Source of the DNA: Flavobacteriales bacterium UBA4422
GTDB lineage: Bacteria > Bacteroidota > Bacteroidia > Flavobacteriales_G > Salibacteraceae
Assembly: GCA_002389645.1 (NCBI GenBank)
Contig: DGQE01000031.1
Span: 134,574 to 198,573 of the forward strand
Reading direction: 5' to 3'
Length of the DNA stretch: 64,000 nucleotides
Part shown: positions 63,071 through 64,000 of the stretch, one piece after another
How positions within the stretch are numbered: the first letter of the stretch is position 1
How the letters are laid out: every line of letters starts with the position of its first letter
Position numbers and translations under genes: made by a program
The notes under the pieces: generated by a model
Databases searched by the model: none
What the model was told of the DNA's origin: nothing
Seen by the model: only the letters and a program-made list of their open reading frames with translations

Positions 63071-63120
63071 CCCAAAAACAGGATGTTTGAATCGCGTTCG
63101 TGAAAAAATGCATCCATCTC

Positions 63121-63150
63121 TTGTTTCAATTGAAACTATGTATAAATTTG
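63121..63150 (+). promoter_or_regulatory. Promoter of the tRNA-tuf cluster, nested in the hpf terminator
   Basis: TTG (63121-63123), a 19-base spacer and TAAATTTG (63143-63150) fit the consensus closely. The -7 box overlaps the 5' arm of the following hairpin, so its own transcript starts near 63156 and does not contain the full stem. Confidence 0.55.
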
Positions 63151-63181
63151 CAGACCTTTTTCAAGGGGGTCTGCATTTTTT
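63149..63181 (+). terminator. Intrinsic terminator after hpf
   Basis: TGCAGACC (63149-63156) pairs perfectly with GGTCTGCA (63168-63175) around an 11-base loop; six Ts follow. Confidence 0.85.
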
Positions 63182-63206
63182 ATGTAGTTCATTGAAATAT
63201 GCATTT

Positions 63207-63280
63207 GCCGGTGTAGCTCAGTTGGCCAGAGCAGCTGATTTGTAATCAGCGGGTCGGGGGTTCGAATCCCTCCACCGGCT
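63207..63280 (+). tRNA. tRNA-Thr (anticodon UGU)
   Basis: GCCGGTG pairs with CACCGGC and the discriminator is T; the anticodon loop TTTGTAA gives UGU. GGTTCGAATCC forms the T arm. No CCA is encoded. Confidence 0.97.
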
Positions 63281-63315
63281 CGTTTTTACGGTAGATCTTT
63301 TGATCTAAGAATGTA

Positions 63316-63398
63316 GGGGAGATACTCAAGCGGCCAACGAGGACAGACTGTAAATCTGTTGGTTTTTACCTTCGAAGGTTCGAATCCTTCTCTCCCCA
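63316..63398 (+). tRNA. tRNA-Tyr (anticodon GUA)
   Basis: GGGGAGA pairs with TCTCCCC; an 83-base body with the long variable arm of class II tRNAs. The loop CTGTAAA gives anticodon GUA. Discriminator A. Confidence 0.97.
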
Positions 63399-63479
63399 CT
63401 GAAGATAGTGGAAGAGCTAACATTTGAGTTAGTTATAGTTGTTTGACATAAAATTCGTTTATCGAATTATAATTTTTTA

Positions 63480-63552
63480 GCGGGAGTAGCTCAGTTGGTA
63501 GAGCATCAGCCTTCCAAGCTGAGGGTCGCGGGTTCGAGTCTCGTCTCCCGCT
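63480..63552 (+). tRNA. tRNA-Gly (anticodon UCC)
   Basis: GCGGGAG pairs with CTCCCGC; the loop CTTCCAA gives UCC; the T arm contains GGTTCGAGTC. Discriminator T. Confidence 0.97.
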
Positions 63553-63629
63553 CTTTAATTTATAATGTAAATGAATTTATTAGGTGGGGTCCACCTTTAA
63601 TATAAAGGCTCTTCCTAGAGTTATATAAA

Positions 63630-63701
63630 GCCGATGTAGCTCAGGGGTAGAGCGCTTCCTTGGTAAGGAAGAGGTCAGGGGTTCAATTCCCCTCATTGGC
63701 T
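63630..63701 (+). tRNA. tRNA-Thr (anticodon GGU)
   Basis: GCCGATG pairs with CATTGGC (one G-T pair); the loop TTGGTAA gives GGU. Discriminator T. It is the last tRNA before tuf. Confidence 0.96.
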
Positions 63702-63758
63702 CGTAGAAAGAAGAATAAATAAGTAAACTCAATAATTAAACTAAATAGGTAATAAGAC

Positions 63759-64000
63759 ATGGCAAAGGAAAATTTTGATCGTTCCAAACCACACTTGAAT
63801 ATTGGAACTATTGGTCACGTTGACCACGGTAAAACTACTTTGACTGCTGCAATCACAACGGTTCTTGCGAAAAAAGGTTTCTCAGAACTTCGTTCATTCG
63901 ATTCTATCGACAACGCTCCAGAAGAGAAAGAAAGAGGTATTACAATTAATACTTCACACGTAGAATATCAAACTGCTAATCGTCACTATGCGCACGTTGA
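63759..64000 (+). CDS. tuf: Elongation factor Tu, N-terminal part (cut by window edge)
   Basis: The GTPase that delivers aminoacyl-tRNA to the ribosome. About 80 residues are visible of roughly 395. It opens AKENFDRSKPHLNIGTIGHV, followed by the P-loop GHVDHGKTTLTAAIT (about 19-33) and the switch I region PEEKERGITINTSH. The upstream region is A-rich and lacks a Shine-Dalgarno match. It follows four tRNA genes and is probably co-transcribed with them. The remainder, and probably secE, nusG and ribosomal genes, lie off the right edge. Confidence 0.98.
   Translation, partial: MAKENFDRSKPHLNIGTIGHVDHGKTTLTAAITTVLAKKGFSELRSFDSIDNAPEEKERGITINTSHVEYQTANRHYAHV

Overview
The window looks like a piece of chromosome from a Bacteroidota bacterium, most likely a marine or freshwater Flavobacteriia-type lineage. 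The grounds are several secreted proteins with type IX secretion (T9SS) C-terminal tails, of both type A and type B. There are also repeated TAnnTTTG promoter boxes, a near absence of Shine-Dalgarno sequences, a fused SecDF, a type III glutamine synthetase, DUF5683 and DUF2851 genes, and MenF/MenD menaquinone genes. Base composition looks moderately AT-rich and even; I see no prophage, insertion sequence, CRISPR array or rRNA. The genus cannot be named from the sequence.

Layout. 1-6.7 kb: glyA with a downstream partial fumarylacetoacetase gene (minus); a two-gene membrane unit, DUF5819-like plus HTTM (plus); then the minus-strand parA-parB-DUF5683-dapB operon. 6.9-11.5 kb: a flavin reductase facing ftsK-lolA across a bidirectional terminator, and a lipoprotein. 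11.6-16.6 kb: arginase-family enzyme, argS, ffh, folD. 16.7-24.3 kb: dienelactone-hydrolase lipoprotein and lipid A-type acyltransferase, murB, a TPR protein with an AddB-like nuclease, a decayed T9SS-tail remnant and an orphan response regulator. 24.4-28.8 kb: secreted M43 metalloprotease, menF-menD, a DinB-family protein. 28.9-35.9 kb: a very large TPR protein translationally coupled to an outer-membrane barrel protein, then gyrB.

35.9-40.8 kb (minus) holds the most unusual locus. It encodes a 983-residue T9SS type B surface protein, an ECF sigma factor, and a third protein with a cytoplasmic N-terminus, a membrane segment, PKD-like modules and a type B secretion tail of its own. The third protein has the place and shape of an anti-sigma factor but carries a surface-sorting domain. 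I propose it as a surface-sensing sigma/anti-sigma system.

40.9-57 kb: mdh, secDF, tatA and a Ca2+/Na+ exchanger; type III glutamine synthetase; a PorE-like TPR/propeller/OmpA protein; purM, prfA, pyrF, DUF2851, PspC, a K+ channel and an SDR. 57-64 kb: an alanine/sodium symporter; a ComEA-like gene broken by a one-base frameshift; apt; an acyl-CoA dehydrogenase; and rpsU, xerC-type recombinase and hpf. Last come four tRNA genes (Thr-UGU, Tyr, Gly, Thr-GGU) and the start of tuf, the same order as the tufB operon of Escherichia coli.

No stretch over 300 bases is without a gene or gene remnant. The longest empty gaps are 6660-6896, 18476-18628 and 41809-41969.
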